From assembly GCF_018403225.1 (NCBI RefSeq), contig NZ_BOSG01000003.1, positions 434,001 to 498,000 of the forward strand: a stretch of 64,000 nucleotides of DNA. The letters run 5' to 3'. The notes beneath the pieces were generated by a model. The model saw only the letters and a program-made list of their open reading frames with translations. It had not been told where the DNA came from and did no database searches. Shown in pieces: positions 33,912 through 43,029 of the stretch (positions are counted from its first letter, which is position 1; each line of letters opens with the position of its first letter). Both the position numbers and the translations under genes were made by a program. Origin of the DNA: Paenibacillus sp. J23TS9 (GTDB taxonomy: Bacteria > Bacillota > Bacilli > Paenibacillales > Paenibacillaceae).

Positions 33912-34418
33912 ATGAAAGTAGCTTTTGTTGCTCATGATCGCAAGAAGACAGAAATGGTACAGTTCGTCATTGCTTATCAGTCATTATTTGAAGAGCATAC
34001 CTTGTTCGCAACGGGCACAACAGGCAAATTAATCATGGAAAATACCACATTAGATCTTGTGAGATTCATGTCAGGTCCGCTTGGCGGTGATCAACAAATT
34101 GGAGCCTTGGTGGCTCAAAACGAACTGGATTTGTTAGTCTTCTTCCGCGACCCTCTTGTCTCGCAGCCCCATGAACCCGACATTACAGCTCTACTCCGCC
34201 TGTGTGATGTATATGGGATTCCTGTAGCCACGAACATGGCAACAGCAGAGCTGCTTGTGCATGCGCTGGAACGTGGAGATTTCAGTTGGCGTGAGGTCAT
34301 TCACCAATGCCGCCCCGGAAATCTAGCCCACCGCACCATAAAACCCCATGAATCCAAGACTGCTCCACAAGCAAAGTATTTGAACGATATCGGTTTTCCT
34401 ACCGCCGAATCCCAATAA
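33912..34418 (+). CDS. mgsA: Methylglyoxal synthase
   Basis: A 168-residue enzyme that converts dihydroxyacetone phosphate to methylglyoxal and phosphate, a bypass used when phosphorylated sugars accumulate. [10 protein letters not shown], the phosphate-binding [21 protein letters not shown] and [12 protein letters not shown] are all present. The ATG at 33912 has GGTGG 6 bases upstream. The C-terminus runs about 25 residues beyond the core. Upstream DNA is very AT-rich with a tiny reading frame and a small inverted repeat. Confidence 0.93.
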   Translation: MKVAFVAHDRKKTEMVQFVIAYQSLFEEHTLFATGTTGKLIMENTTLDLVRFMSGPLGGDQQIGALVAQNELDLLVFFRDPLVSQPHEPDITALLRLCDVYGIPVATNMATAELLVHALERGDFSWREVIHQCRPGNLAHRTIKPHESKTAPQAKYLNDIGFPTAESQ

Positions 34419-34462
34419 TTTTTATATAAGCATCTTCATGCGTACTTCTGAGCACGCTGCAT

Positions 34463-34502
34463 AGCAAGAAGAGCCCCGCATGATTACGGGGCTCTTCTTG
34501 CT
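34463..34502. terminator. Bidirectional terminator
   Basis: A perfect 16-bp stem (AGCAAGAAGAGCCCCG and complement, 8-base loop) between mgsA and the convergent carbohydrate-binding lipoprotein gene. Confidence 0.93.
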
Positions 34503-34536
34503 TCTTACAAAGGCTTTACTATTGCTCTGCGGATTC

Positions 34537-36936
34537 TCAAACAGACGAGTCCTTTTCTGACGTTTGCGTGCTGTCTGTACCTGAAGTTCCTCCATTTTGG
34601 CTGGTTGTGCCGCTTTGGCCTGAAGCTCCATTCCCGGCTGATTCTCCCTTGCGTTGGCCGCCACCTGGGCCACCTTGCCCCCGGCCGCCGCCAAAGCCGC
34701 CGCCGCCGGTTGTCACGCCCGACTCATTGACGTATGTGACCGTATCACCCAGCTTGAAGCTGACGATTTTCGTGCCGCCTGTCAGCTTACCTTTTTCATA
34801 CAATCCATCCTTCGGCGTACCCGTGGACGTTCCGCCTGAATACAGGATGTAGGTCTCGCCGGCCTTCAAATCCGGAGTGGAAATCACGATACTCTGGATG
34901 GATTTTGCCGGAGCAAAGCTCAGGATCGGCGTCCCTTTACTGTCCGCCAGCGTAACCAGCGTACCCGCCTTCAGCGTGCTCGGGAACGTCATCATCATCG
35001 ATCGCTGCGAAGAAGATTCGGATGGCGTCTGTGCCATGCCTGAGCTTCCGGCTGCGACCAGCAGACCACCGGATTGTTCAAATGTACCGTCGTAGTCAAG
35101 AGCGCCGTTTCCGTTCATCGTTGGGCCATTCACGAGCACGGTACCGCCAGTCATCACGATGGAACCGTTCGAGTCGAGTCCGTCACCTGCGGCATCGACC
35201 GTGAGATGTCCGCCGCTGATAGTAAGCTTCGCATTGCCTGAACCGCCAGGGCCGCCTGGCATTCCTTGACCGCCTGTCGGCGGCTGCTGCGCTCCGGCTT
35301 GGCCTTGTTCTCCACTCTGGTCGCCGGATTGGGCTTGATCCGTTTGCGATTGCGTCTGATTAGACTGCGTTTGGCTGCCATTCGTTTGAGCCTGATCCTC
35401 AGGCGGTACCTGTCCCGGCGTGCCTGCCGGCGGCTCGCCGCCAAACATTCCGCCCGGCCCTTCCGCGCTGCCGCCTCCTTCCGAAGCATTCACGCCGTCA
35501 TCGCTGGCAACCACTTGGATCTCACCGCCGGAAATGGCGATATCCGCACTTTCGATGCCTTCATAGCTTTTCGTAATATCGATGGTACCGCCGGAAATGG
35601 CAATCGACGTGTCGGCATGGATACCATCATCGCCGGTAGCCAAGCTGAATTGTCCGCCCACAATGCGAATGCTGCCATTGGTATGCACCGCATCGTCAGC
35701 GGAATCAATCTTGAACTGGCCGTCCGATATGGATATTCCAGCGTCTGCCTTAAGACCCTTGGCACTTCCCGTTTCGGTTTCTTCACTGTTCTCCGTGTCC
35801 GCTTGGGCGGTTGCGTTCGTATCAGTAGCGGCCATTTGCTTCTGCTCAGTCTTTTGAGTCTCGGTCTGGGACTGTGCTTCGGAATTCGTCTTCGTATTTT
35901 GTGACTTTGCGTCTTGTGCCTGCGTTGAGGTCGGCCCGCTCTGTGCTCCGGTACCGGTTTGCGAACCAAAATCTGGACGCTGCGGCGGCTGTTCCTCCTG
36001 GTGAGGCTCCGCATTGGCGCTTCCGCCGCCGGTTACCATGTCAAAGGTGCCGCCATCAATCAGCATGGTCGTAGAGGCCTGGAATCCGTCGCTGCCTGCG
36101 TCGATGTTAAACATGCCGTCCTCAATCACCAGGTAGCCTTTATCCTTGTCGCCATCATAAGTCGTCTTGAAGCCGTCTCCGCCGGCATTGACGTGAATGA
36201 CGCCCGTCTTGATCGCTGCCAAGTCGCGGCCGATGATCCCATCGTCGGCTGCGTTTATGTCCAGTGTGCCGCTTACAATCTTCAGATCATCCTTGCTCGT
36301 AATCCCGTCCTTATGGTTCCCTTGCACAGTCAGCTTGCCCGCGCCGTTGATCGTCAGATCATCCTGGCTGAACAGGGCCGCTGTCGGGGCATCTTCCGAG
36401 GTATCCGCGTAGGTTTTTCCGTCCGACAGCGAATTATTCGTTCCTTTGTTCAGCGTCAGCACGGTTTTGCCTGCCTTCTTGACCTGAACCGCAGGACCGC
36501 TAGAGTTGATAATCTGCGCACCGTTCAGCACCAAATGCACGATATCATCCTTGCCGGCTTCCACCACAATGCTTCCGCTCGTCAGCTTGCCGCTGATCGC
36601 ATACGTTCCGGCTGAAGAAATCTTGACATCACCGCCGCTGGCCTGCGCTCCTTCCCCGCTCACGGTTGCGCTCGTGCCGCTCAGCGTAATGGTCGTGGCA
36701 TCGCCTTCTTTCCAATCGACGGTCGTATCATCAGTATCATATTCCACCAGATCCTTTATTTTGAGGCTCGCCAGCTGTGCGTTGGCCGTGCTCGCGTCCA
36801 CTGCTGCTGTATCCGTCTCCACCGCCGTACTGTCCCCAGACGTCGTACTGCTGGCCGCATTGGTTGTGCAGCCGGAGGCCAGCATGGCCGTCAGGATCAG
36901 AATCGCGGCAAATTTCGTTTTATAAGATTGTTTCAA
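34537..36936 (-). CDS. Carbohydrate-binding domain lipoprotein (Cthe_2159-like, DUF4353)
   Basis: About 799 residues. The signal peptide ends in lipobox LASGC. Residues 50-600 are repeats of the type 'ISGG-x-DDGI' (GVIHVNAGGDGFKTT, LDINAADDGIIG, ADDAVHTNGSIRI), characteristic of the beta-helical Cthe_2159 family, whose founder binds cellulose and pectin-like sugars. Gln/Thr/Ser/Gly-rich linkers interrupt it at about 310-390 and 510-570, and the C-terminus is low-complexity. TTG 36936 is preferred because AGAGG lies 9 bases upstream. Last gene of the VTC-DUF4956 operon, with a 20-bp gap. Confidence 0.85.
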   Translation of the reverse strand: MKQSYKTKFAAILILTAMLASGCTTNAASSTTSGDSTAVETDTAAVDASTANAQLASLKIKDLVEYDTDDTTVDWKEGDATTITLSGTSATVSGEGAQASGGDVKISSAGTYAISGKLTSGSIVVEAGKDDIVHLVLNGAQIINSSGPAVQVKKAGKTVLTLNKGTNNSLSDGKTYADTSEDAPTAALFSQDDLTINGAGKLTVQGNHKDGITSKDDLKIVSGTLDINAADDGIIGRDLAAIKTGVIHVNAGGDGFKTTYDGDKDKGYLVIEDGMFNIDAGSDGFQASTTMLIDGGTFDMVTGGGSANAEPHQEEQPPQRPDFGSQTGTGAQSGPTSTQAQDAKSQNTKTNSEAQSQTETQKTEQKQMAATDTNATAQADTENSEETETGSAKGLKADAGISISDGQFKIDSADDAVHTNGSIRIVGGQFSLATGDDGIHADTSIAISGGTIDITKSYEGIESADIAISGGEIQVVASDDGVNASEGGGSAEGPGGMFGGEPPAGTPGQVPPEDQAQTNGSQTQSNQTQSQTDQAQSGDQSGEQGQAGAQQPPTGGQGMPGGPGGSGNAKLTISGGHLTVDAAGDGLDSNGSIVMTGGTVLVNGPTMNGNGALDYDGTFEQSGGLLVAAGSSGMAQTPSESSSQRSMMMTFPSTLKAGTLVTLADSKGTPILSFAPAKSIQSIVISTPDLKAGETYILYSGGTSTGTPKDGLYEKGKLTGGTKIVSFKLGDTVTYVNESGVTTGGGGFGGGRGQGGPGGGQRKGESAGNGASGQSGTTSQNGGTSGTDSTQTSEKDSSV

Positions 36937-36956
36937 CTTGTTCAACCTCTTTTCGT

Positions 36957-37637
36957 TTAATATTCCTGCAGCACAGGATTCATCGTCAGCGTAATGTCCA
37001 GATTACCGTTACGGGTCCGGATGTCATCCAGAAATGCCTTCTGATTCGTGCTTGGACCCATTTTGATCGAATACACAACTTCATACAGGCTCCCGAGCTC
37101 GGTTGTTTTGACCTTTTTCAGCTCATAATCGATGTTGTGTACGCGGAAAACCTCTTCAAAAGCATCTTCGTAGCCCAAATTTTCCGGGATAGTGACTTTC
37201 AGCGTCTTCAGAGGATCCTTTTTCACACCGAACCCGATCTGCTTCAGCACATACATCAGCGCGCAGAGAATGATCGTGAACAGCACCGCGTAACCAAACG
37301 CTCCGACGCCTGCCGCCAGGCCCGCCGCCATGGAGAACAGGACGTAGGAAATATCCTTGGAGTCGCCGGGAGCGCTCCGGAAACGGATGATGGAGAAGGC
37401 GCCCGCCAGGCTGAAGGCTCTGGCAATATTGCTGCCGATGAGCATGATGATGATTGCCACAATCACAGGCAGCACCATCATCGTCAGGGTGAAGCTCGGG
37501 GAATAAGCCGGCTGTGTTTTCATATACGTGAAACTGATAATGCCTCCCAGTACAACGGCAATCACCAGTGTCAAAAGCGCATGCGATAAAGAAAGGCTCG
37601 TGTCCGCAGCGGACGACGTAAAAATGGATTCAATCAT
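36957..37637 (-). CDS. DUF4956 membrane protein
   Basis: A 226-residue protein with four to five transmembrane segments in residues 15-140 and a soluble C-terminal half (LKVTIPENLGYEDAFEEVF). DUF4956 proteins are repeatedly encoded beside VTC-domain polyphosphate polymerases and CotH or carbohydrate-binding proteins. Their function is not established; a partner of the polymerase at the membrane is likely. The start overlaps the stop of the VTC gene by 4 bases. Confidence 0.85.
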   Translation of the reverse strand: MIESIFTSSAADTSLSLSHALLTLVIAVVLGGIISFTYMKTQPAYSPSFTLTMMVLPVIVAIIIMLIGSNIARAFSLAGAFSIIRFRSAPGDSKDISYVLFSMAAGLAAGVGAFGYAVLFTIILCALMYVLKQIGFGVKKDPLKTLKVTIPENLGYEDAFEEVFRVHNIDYELKKVKTTELGSLYEVVYSIKMGPSTNQKAFLDDIRTRNGNLDITLTMNPVLQEY

Positions 37638-38377
37638 AAAACAACTCTCTCCCTTTCAACGTTTGGTGCATTTCGAATCGATTTCTTGTATTCATTGCCG
37701 TACTTGGAAAAGCTGGTACGATACATTTGATGCTCGGACAGCATTTTGGATAGCCAGACCGGAATGGTCTTTTCGGCTTTGACTTCCATCAGCCACTGGC
37801 CCCGCTCCATCAGCTGTTCGCCATAATCGCCGGCCTCCAGCTTGAGATCATAACGCCGCGAGCGGATGTTGGTGTCAAAGGTGATCCGCAGATCGCGGTT
37901 GTCCTTGCAGAACAGCGCGATGCGGTCATACGCCAGATAAACCATCGGCTGCAGCTCATACCGGCTCAGGAAGTACTCGATTTCGCGAATCACCTGTTCA
38001 TTCATGCCTTTTCGGTACGCAGGGGCTGCGCCAGTCCGGATGAACTCATAGGCTTCATCCAGCCTGAGTGATGTTCTCCGTTTGTTGACGAGACCGAACA
38101 CCTTCTTCTTCAGCTCCAGATACACCTTGGCATCACTGCCCGGCACACCGTAAGACCGAATCCGCAGCTTCTCCCTATATTTGGGCTTGGCCAAACTGGT
38201 ACGGATGAGCGAATGATGCTCGGTGTCGTAATACAGATTGCTGATGGTGTAGAACTTGTCATCCTTGTTGTTCTCATCGGGTTCCATATATGCCATCAGG
38301 TCGTTATAAATATTGTAGAAAGCCTTCGTGTCCATCAAATACTTGTTTTCATAACGGTTGAATACTTCAATCGCCAT
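37634..38377 (-). CDS. VTC-domain polyphosphate polymerase
   Basis: A 247-residue tunnel-fold enzyme of the VTC4 family. The basic and acidic tunnel residues are in place: NRYENKYLM at the start, REKLRIRSYG, YLELKKKVFGLVNKRR, YDRIALF, RITFDTNIRSR, LMEVKAEKTIPVWLSKML and SFSKYG. Yeast VTC4 makes polyphosphate from ATP. It is the first gene of the operon with DUF4956 and the sugar-binding lipoprotein, and is divergent from an OmpR-type two-component system across a spacer with phased repeats. Confidence 0.88.
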   Translation of the reverse strand: MAIEVFNRYENKYLMDTKAFYNIYNDLMAYMEPDENNKDDKFYTISNLYYDTEHHSLIRTSLAKPKYREKLRIRSYGVPGSDAKVYLELKKKVFGLVNKRRTSLRLDEAYEFIRTGAAPAYRKGMNEQVIREIEYFLSRYELQPMVYLAYDRIALFCKDNRDLRITFDTNIRSRRYDLKLEAGDYGEQLMERGQWLMEVKAEKTIPVWLSKMLSEHQMYRTSFSKYGNEYKKSIRNAPNVERERVVL

Positions 38378-38448
38378 CGTTCATTACGCTCCTTTCACGG
38401 ATAACGGATGACTCTCGCCTTCCATATCTGTAGCTTAAAGCCCAAACC

Positions 38449-38488
38449 TTTAACGAAGCTTAAACACGCAGATAACATTCCGTTAACA
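38449..38488. promoter_or_regulatory. Four phased 11-bp direct repeats (putative regulator array)
   Basis: TTAAC, TAAAC, ATAAC and TTAAC have their final C at 38454, 38465, 38476 and 38487, an exact 11-bp period. Such same-face direct repeats are typical of OmpR/PhoB-type regulators. The array lies upstream of the VTC operon on the minus strand and of the response-regulator gene on the plus strand. Confidence 0.6.
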
Positions 38489-38518
38489 TTCGGATGATAT
38501 ATGCCGGCAAGCCGGGGA

Positions 38519-38550
38519 TTAAGGTTGATTAAAGGTTCGCTTCCTATAAT
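38519..38550 (+). promoter_or_regulatory. Promoter of the OmpR-type system with overlapping direct repeat
   Basis: -10 TATAAT at 38545-38550. The -35 region holds TTAAGGTT (38519) and TTAAAGGTT (38529), whose GGTT cores are 11 bp apart, as expected for an activator of the PhoB class. Confidence 0.6.
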
Positions 38551-38596
38551 GGGCATGTAACACTGTTTAAGGACGGAATGAAGGAGAGCAAAAGCC

Positions 38597-39274
38597 ATGC
38601 GCATATTAATTGTTGAAGATGAGGTGTATCTTGCCGAGGCACTGACCCAAATATTGAAAAAAAACCATTATTCCGTGGATGCCGTCCACGACGGACAATC
38701 GGGACTGGACAATGCCCTCAGCGGCATCTATGATCTGCTGCTGCTCGACATCATGCTGCCGGAGATAGACGGAATCACGCTGCTGAAGACGCTTCGTTCC
38801 GAAGGCATCGCGACCCCGGTCATTATGCTCACAGCGAAGAGTGAGATTTCGGATACGATTACCGGACTGGATTACGGCGCCGATGACTATGTCGCCAAGC
38901 CTTTTTCGACAGGGGAGCTGCTGGCCCGCATCAGGGCGGCTCTAAGACGCAAAGGCGAGGTTGTCCCGGAGGATGGCCTGAAGTTCGGAGATATCGAGCT
39001 GAATACATCGACACTTAAGCTGAGCTGCAAAGGAAAAGAGCTGAAGCTGATTTTGAAGGAAAGTGAGCTGCTGGAGCTGCTCATTACGAGGAAGCAGGCA
39101 GTAACCTCCAAAGAGCAGATGATCGAGAAGCTGTGGGGTTTTGATTCGGAGGCTGAGCACAATAACGTGGAAGTGTACATTTCATTTCTGCGGAAAAAGC
39201 TGACTTTTCTAAATGCATCGGTACGGATTAATACGATCCGGAGTGTGGGTTATATATTGGAGGCGACGGCTTAA
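38597..39274 (+). CDS. OmpR/PhoB-family response regulator
   Basis: A 225-residue regulator. The receiver has acidic residues in VEDEVYL, Asp51 in LLLLDIMLPEIDG, Thr/Ala in MLTAKSE and Lys101 in YVAKPFSTGEL. A winged-helix domain covers residues 128-224 (TSKEQMIEKLWG, NNVEVYISFLRKKL, IRSVGYILE). Its stop shares one base with the kinase start (TAATG). Likely targets are its own promoter and the divergent polyphosphate operon, both flanking 11-bp repeats. Confidence 0.93.
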   Translation: MRILIVEDEVYLAEALTQILKKNHYSVDAVHDGQSGLDNALSGIYDLLLLDIMLPEIDGITLLKTLRSEGIATPVIMLTAKSEISDTITGLDYGADDYVAKPFSTGELLARIRAALRRKGEVVPEDGLKFGDIELNTSTLKLSCKGKELKLILKESELLELLITRKQAVTSKEQMIEKLWGFDSEAEHNNVEVYISFLRKKLTFLNASVRINTIRSVGYILEATA

Positions 39275-40623
39275 TGTTCCAAAAGCTGCGCAATCGGTTT
39301 CTTCTGATGAACATGATCATTATTACGATCATCATGCTTGTCGCCTTCGCGGCGATCTATACGATCACGTATCAAAATGTGCGCCGCGACATTGAGTTGA
39401 ATCTGCAGCGCGTCTCGGAGTTTTATCATAAAGATGGGGGGCCAGGCCGGCAAGGACCGCTGGGAAGTACCTCCCCCCGAACATCAGAGAGCGGAGTTTC
39501 CGGCGGGGGGACTAATTCCGGGATAACGCCTCCAGCCCCTGACATGTCCCAGGATGGAATCAACTCATCCAAGCCGCGGTCCGGAGGCCAGAATCCTCCG
39601 CCTGAGCTATCGGTTTCCTTTGCCCTGCAAACGGATCTAGAAGGGAACCTCCTGTCGAAAAGCTCCCGTTTTGATATGGATGATGCATTCTACGAGTCCG
39701 CCAAGGATAAAGCCGTGCTTCATCCGGACCGTGACGGCCGGTTCACGCTTGACGGCACGCGCTGGGCTTACACTGTGAGGAAGGGTTCGGAGGGCAGTAC
39801 AATCGTTTATCTGGATGTCACTGCACAGCTGAAAATCATCACCAACCTGATCTACACCTTTTCCATCGTCGCCCTGGTTATGCTAGTCGTGATCTACCTG
39901 ACCAGCCGTTATTTTGCGAACCGCTCGATCGCGCCTGTCAGAGAAGCCTTCGACAAACAGAAGCGGTTTATAGCCGATGCATCCCATGAGCTGAAAACAC
40001 CGCTTGCGGTCATTAACACCAATGCCGATGTGCTCCTGGCCAATAGCGAAGATACCATTCTCGCGCAGTCCAAATGGCTGCATCATATCAAATCGGAAAC
40101 CGAGCGCATGAAGACGCTCACGAATGATCTCTTGTACCTCACCCAGATGGATGATGCTCAAAGCCAAATGATTTTCGTACCGTTTAACCTCAGCGAAGCC
40201 GTCGAGAGCGTCATTTTGACCATGGAAGCCGTCATCTATGAGAAAGAAATCGCACTCACTTATGAAATTGAGCCTGACCAGACGATCATGGGAAGCAGCG
40301 AGCAGATCAAGCAGGTGGTCATGATTTTGCTGGATAACGCCATCAAATACACCAACCCGCAGGGATCTATCCATCTTACGCTGAACAGGCAGTACAACCA
40401 TTTGCTGCTGAAAGTGACCAACACGGGTGAAGGCATTGCTTCCGAGCATGTGGACAGAATCTTTGACCGTTTCTACCGGATCGATTCGTCCCGTTCCCGC
40501 AAGCACGGCGGATATGGGCTGGGTCTTGCGATAGCCAAATCGATTGTGGAGCAGCACAAGGGGAAAATTTATGTGAAAAGCACGCCGAAAGACAAAACAA
40601 GCTTTTATGTGCAGTTAGGCTGA
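39274..40623 (+). CDS. Sensor histidine kinase partner of the OmpR-type regulator
   Basis: A 449-residue membrane kinase. A transmembrane helix is at residues 10-32 and a second near 190-210. Between them lies an extracytoplasmic domain of about 155 residues that starts with a Gly/Pro/Ser-rich stretch (about residues 55-105). HisKA carries His in ASHELKTPLAV and HATPase carries DNAIKYTN and GGYGLGLAIAKSIV. A HAMP domain is short or absent. It probably senses an envelope signal for the polyphosphate/carbohydrate-binding operon. Confidence 0.9.
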   Translation: MFQKLRNRFLLMNMIIITIIMLVAFAAIYTITYQNVRRDIELNLQRVSEFYHKDGGPGRQGPLGSTSPRTSESGVSGGGTNSGITPPAPDMSQDGINSSKPRSGGQNPPPELSVSFALQTDLEGNLLSKSSRFDMDDAFYESAKDKAVLHPDRDGRFTLDGTRWAYTVRKGSEGSTIVYLDVTAQLKIITNLIYTFSIVALVMLVVIYLTSRYFANRSIAPVREAFDKQKRFIADASHELKTPLAVINTNADVLLANSEDTILAQSKWLHHIKSETERMKTLTNDLLYLTQMDDAQSQMIFVPFNLSEAVESVILTMEAVIYEKEIALTYEIEPDQTIMGSSEQIKQVVMILLDNAIKYTNPQGSIHLTLNRQYNHLLLKVTNTGEGIASEHVDRIFDRFYRIDSSRSRKHGGYGLGLAIAKSIVEQHKGKIYVKSTPKDKTSFYVQLG

Positions 40624-40632
40624 CATACCAAA

Positions 40633-40663
40633 AAAGCCAGCCCTTTGTAGAGGAGCTGGCTTT
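40633..40663 (+). terminator. Terminator of the two-component operon
   Basis: Stem AAAGCCAGC/GCTGGCTTT followed by TTTCGTTATC. Confidence 0.85.
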
Positions 40664-40767
40664 CGTTATCAAGATGGTCATTCCATCATCGGATCCTAAC
40701 CCAATTCAACGGTTTTCATATCCATGTCATCACCCACCTGTAGTTTATAATCCCTTCCGCAAGGTAT

Positions 40768-42006
40768 CTAGGTAGGTATGGTTATAAGAAAAGTTGTGCC
40801 TTTGCCCTTTTCGCTCTCGACTTCAATGCTCCCTTTCACCTTATTGATGGTACTGTAGACCATGAGCATGCCCAGGCCCGTTCCTTCCTCTTTGGTCGAA
40901 TAATACGGCTTGCCTAGACGCGATATTTCCTCCCTCGTCATTCCAATGCCAGTGTCTTGGATGCGGATCACAATATTTTGCTTTCTTTCCGAGACATCGA
41001 TGAATAATGTACCGCCACCCTTTTCTTTCATCGCTTCAATACCGTTTTTATATAAATTAATAAAACATTGCTGAATTTGGTTCCGGTCATAATGTGTATT
41101 GAGCGAGTTATTAAAACTGAATTTAACCTCTACTTCATGTATGGAGGCATAAGGCATAATGATATTTTTGGTATACTCTAACTCCGCACTCATGTTGGAA
41201 TAAACCATATTTTCGGATTGCGGTTTGGCAAATGAGAGATAATCGCTGACTATTTTTTCTGCTCGTCTCAGCTCCTGCAGCGATAATCCCACATATTCCT
41301 TTTCCTCCCGCGTGAGGGTTTTCGATCTGTTTAACAGCTGCAAAAAACCGCTGGTAACCGTAAGCGGATTTCTAATTTCATGTGACACGCTAGCTGCGAG
41401 CTCACTGACGACATTTAATCTTTCCGATTGCATAATCCGGTCACGATTTTTAATATTGGTAATAATTTTTTCTATTAAAATCATAATGACACTCATCACC
41501 CCAACATGCGTCGTTAAGGCATTAAGGGCGAGAACCCAGAATTCTCTGTTTAACGCTCCATGAGCAAAGCTTAATGTAAACAGGTAAAATCCCATGGTAA
41601 TGAAAGAAGCCATCGTGGCCCATATGATTCGGCCCTTCGAGCTTAATTTCACGAATTTTTTGCTGTATAACGGCACTAAAATCATGACCGTCGTTGAAAA
41701 AAGAAAGGATTGGATCGTACCGGCTCCACCTACATAGAATCGGTAAAGATTTAAAATGATATATAACGGGAGAACATTTCTATACCCTCCAAAAAGAGCC
41801 ATGATAATAAATGGAATATATCTCAAATCAAAAATAAATCCGATTTCGAGTTTAAAGGGTTTGGCAATACAGAGACTCATCGTCAAGGCCGATAGTAAAA
41901 TAAGAGCCTTTCTATTAAAGGAATGTGCTCTATTTTCAAAGAAAATCAGAGATATGACAACTGGAAACAGTAAAAACAAGAAATTCAAAAGTAAGGTTTC
42001 AAACAA
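40768..42006 (-). CDS. KinB-like membrane histidine kinase
   Basis: A 412-residue kinase. Residues 1-185 contain five to six membrane helices of the 5TM-LYT type. Residues 200-412 hold HisKA with His in ASVSHEIRNPLTV, an N-box NLYKNGIEAM, G1 DTGIGM and G2 GTGLGMLMVYSTI. The arrangement resembles sporulation kinase KinB, which phosphorylates Spo0F, and there is no adjacent response regulator, as expected for a phosphorelay kinase. Translation begins at TTG 42006 with AAAGGAAG 7 bases upstream. Confidence 0.87.
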   Translation of the reverse strand: MFETLLLNFLFLLFPVVISLIFFENRAHSFNRKALILLSALTMSLCIAKPFKLEIGFIFDLRYIPFIIMALFGGYRNVLPLYIILNLYRFYVGGAGTIQSFLFSTTVMILVPLYSKKFVKLSSKGRIIWATMASFITMGFYLFTLSFAHGALNREFWVLALNALTTHVGVMSVIMILIEKIITNIKNRDRIMQSERLNVVSELAASVSHEIRNPLTVTSGFLQLLNRSKTLTREEKEYVGLSLQELRRAEKIVSDYLSFAKPQSENMVYSNMSAELEYTKNIIMPYASIHEVEVKFSFNNSLNTHYDRNQIQQCFINLYKNGIEAMKEKGGGTLFIDVSERKQNIVIRIQDTGIGMTREEISRLGKPYYSTKEEGTGLGMLMVYSTINKVKGSIEVESEKGKGTTFLITIPT

Positions 42007-42266
42007 CAGTTAACTTCCTTTCAGCCTTTTGTAACTAAAAATCATATTTCAGGTTCCGAGCTATACAATAGAAGATTACGCTAATCACATGTTGTAAGTA
42101 AAGCTAAAGCTGTTAATTATGGATGTCCGATCCAATTTTTGAATGACTCCATCAAGCATGTAGTGGCTCATAAAATAAACCGTACATTGGCACTTTTTAA
42201 TTGTCGATTTCCTTAGTATCCTTTTTACTAATGACTTGAACATGGACAAAAAAGGAGATAACGCCG

Positions 42267-42854
42267 ATGAAAGTCGAACCCGCCATTTTGCAGGGTGAAA
42301 GAGTCATCCTTATTCCCATGGAAGCCTCTCATATCGCCCCGCTTTACGAAGCGCTGAACGATCCGGAAATATGGACGTACTCCCCTCCGGGTATGCGAAA
42401 TATGGATGATATGACAACTTATGTGGAAACTGCATTAGAGGAACGGGCTGGAGGGGTTGCGATGCCTTTTGTCATCTGCGACATAGAAACAGATCGTTTA
42501 GTTGGAACGACTCGGTTTGCTGATATCTCCGCCCAGCATAGACAACTGGAGATCGGTTGGACTGCACTTGCCCGAGAGGTGTGGAGAACCCCTGTCAACA
42601 CGGAATGTAAATATTTGCTGCTGCAGCATTGTTTTGAAACATTGGGCACGGTTCGCGTACAGCTTAAAGCCGATTCCCGCAATACCCGCTCATTAAGGGC
42701 AATGGAGCGTATTGGCGCCGTTTCGGAGGGAATCCACAGAAATCATCGCATTTTGAATGATGGCTACATCAGAGACACGGCTTACTATAGCTTTATCGCA
42801 TCGGAATGGCCAGATGTAAAAATGAGGTTAAAAGGCATGCTTGCGGGTAGATGA
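42267..42854 (+). CDS. GNAT acetyltransferase (RimJ/RimL-like)
   Basis: A 195-residue N-acetyltransferase. LQGERVILIPMEASHIAPL opens the fold, VGTTRFADI and LEIGWTAL form the core strands, and RVQLKADSRNTRSLRAMERIGA with its acetyl-CoA loop closes it. Members acetylate ribosomal protein N-termini or small amines and antibiotics; the substrate here is unknown. AAGGAG is 9 bases upstream. A single gene without a recognisable terminator. Confidence 0.87.
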   Translation: MKVEPAILQGERVILIPMEASHIAPLYEALNDPEIWTYSPPGMRNMDDMTTYVETALEERAGGVAMPFVICDIETDRLVGTTRFADISAQHRQLEIGWTALAREVWRTPVNTECKYLLLQHCFETLGTVRVQLKADSRNTRSLRAMERIGAVSEGIHRNHRILNDGYIRDTAYYSFIASEWPDVKMRLKGMLAGR

Positions 42855-43029
42855 TGATCAGCACCCTGCACCACTTGCCATTTCAGGGCATCCACCTCGG
42901 ATGTCCTTTTCGTTCATGAATGAACCGATAAAATTCACTGGATTCGAGTATAATGGATAAGTATACGATAGATATACGGTGGAAATCGGTATGTATAGGT
43001 ATTCGAATATAGCGTAGAAGAGGTTAAAG

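Noticed and set aside
35266..35904. Long plus-strand frames over the carbohydrate-binding lipoprotein gene
   Set aside because: They are shadows of its low-complexity repeats, without start signals.
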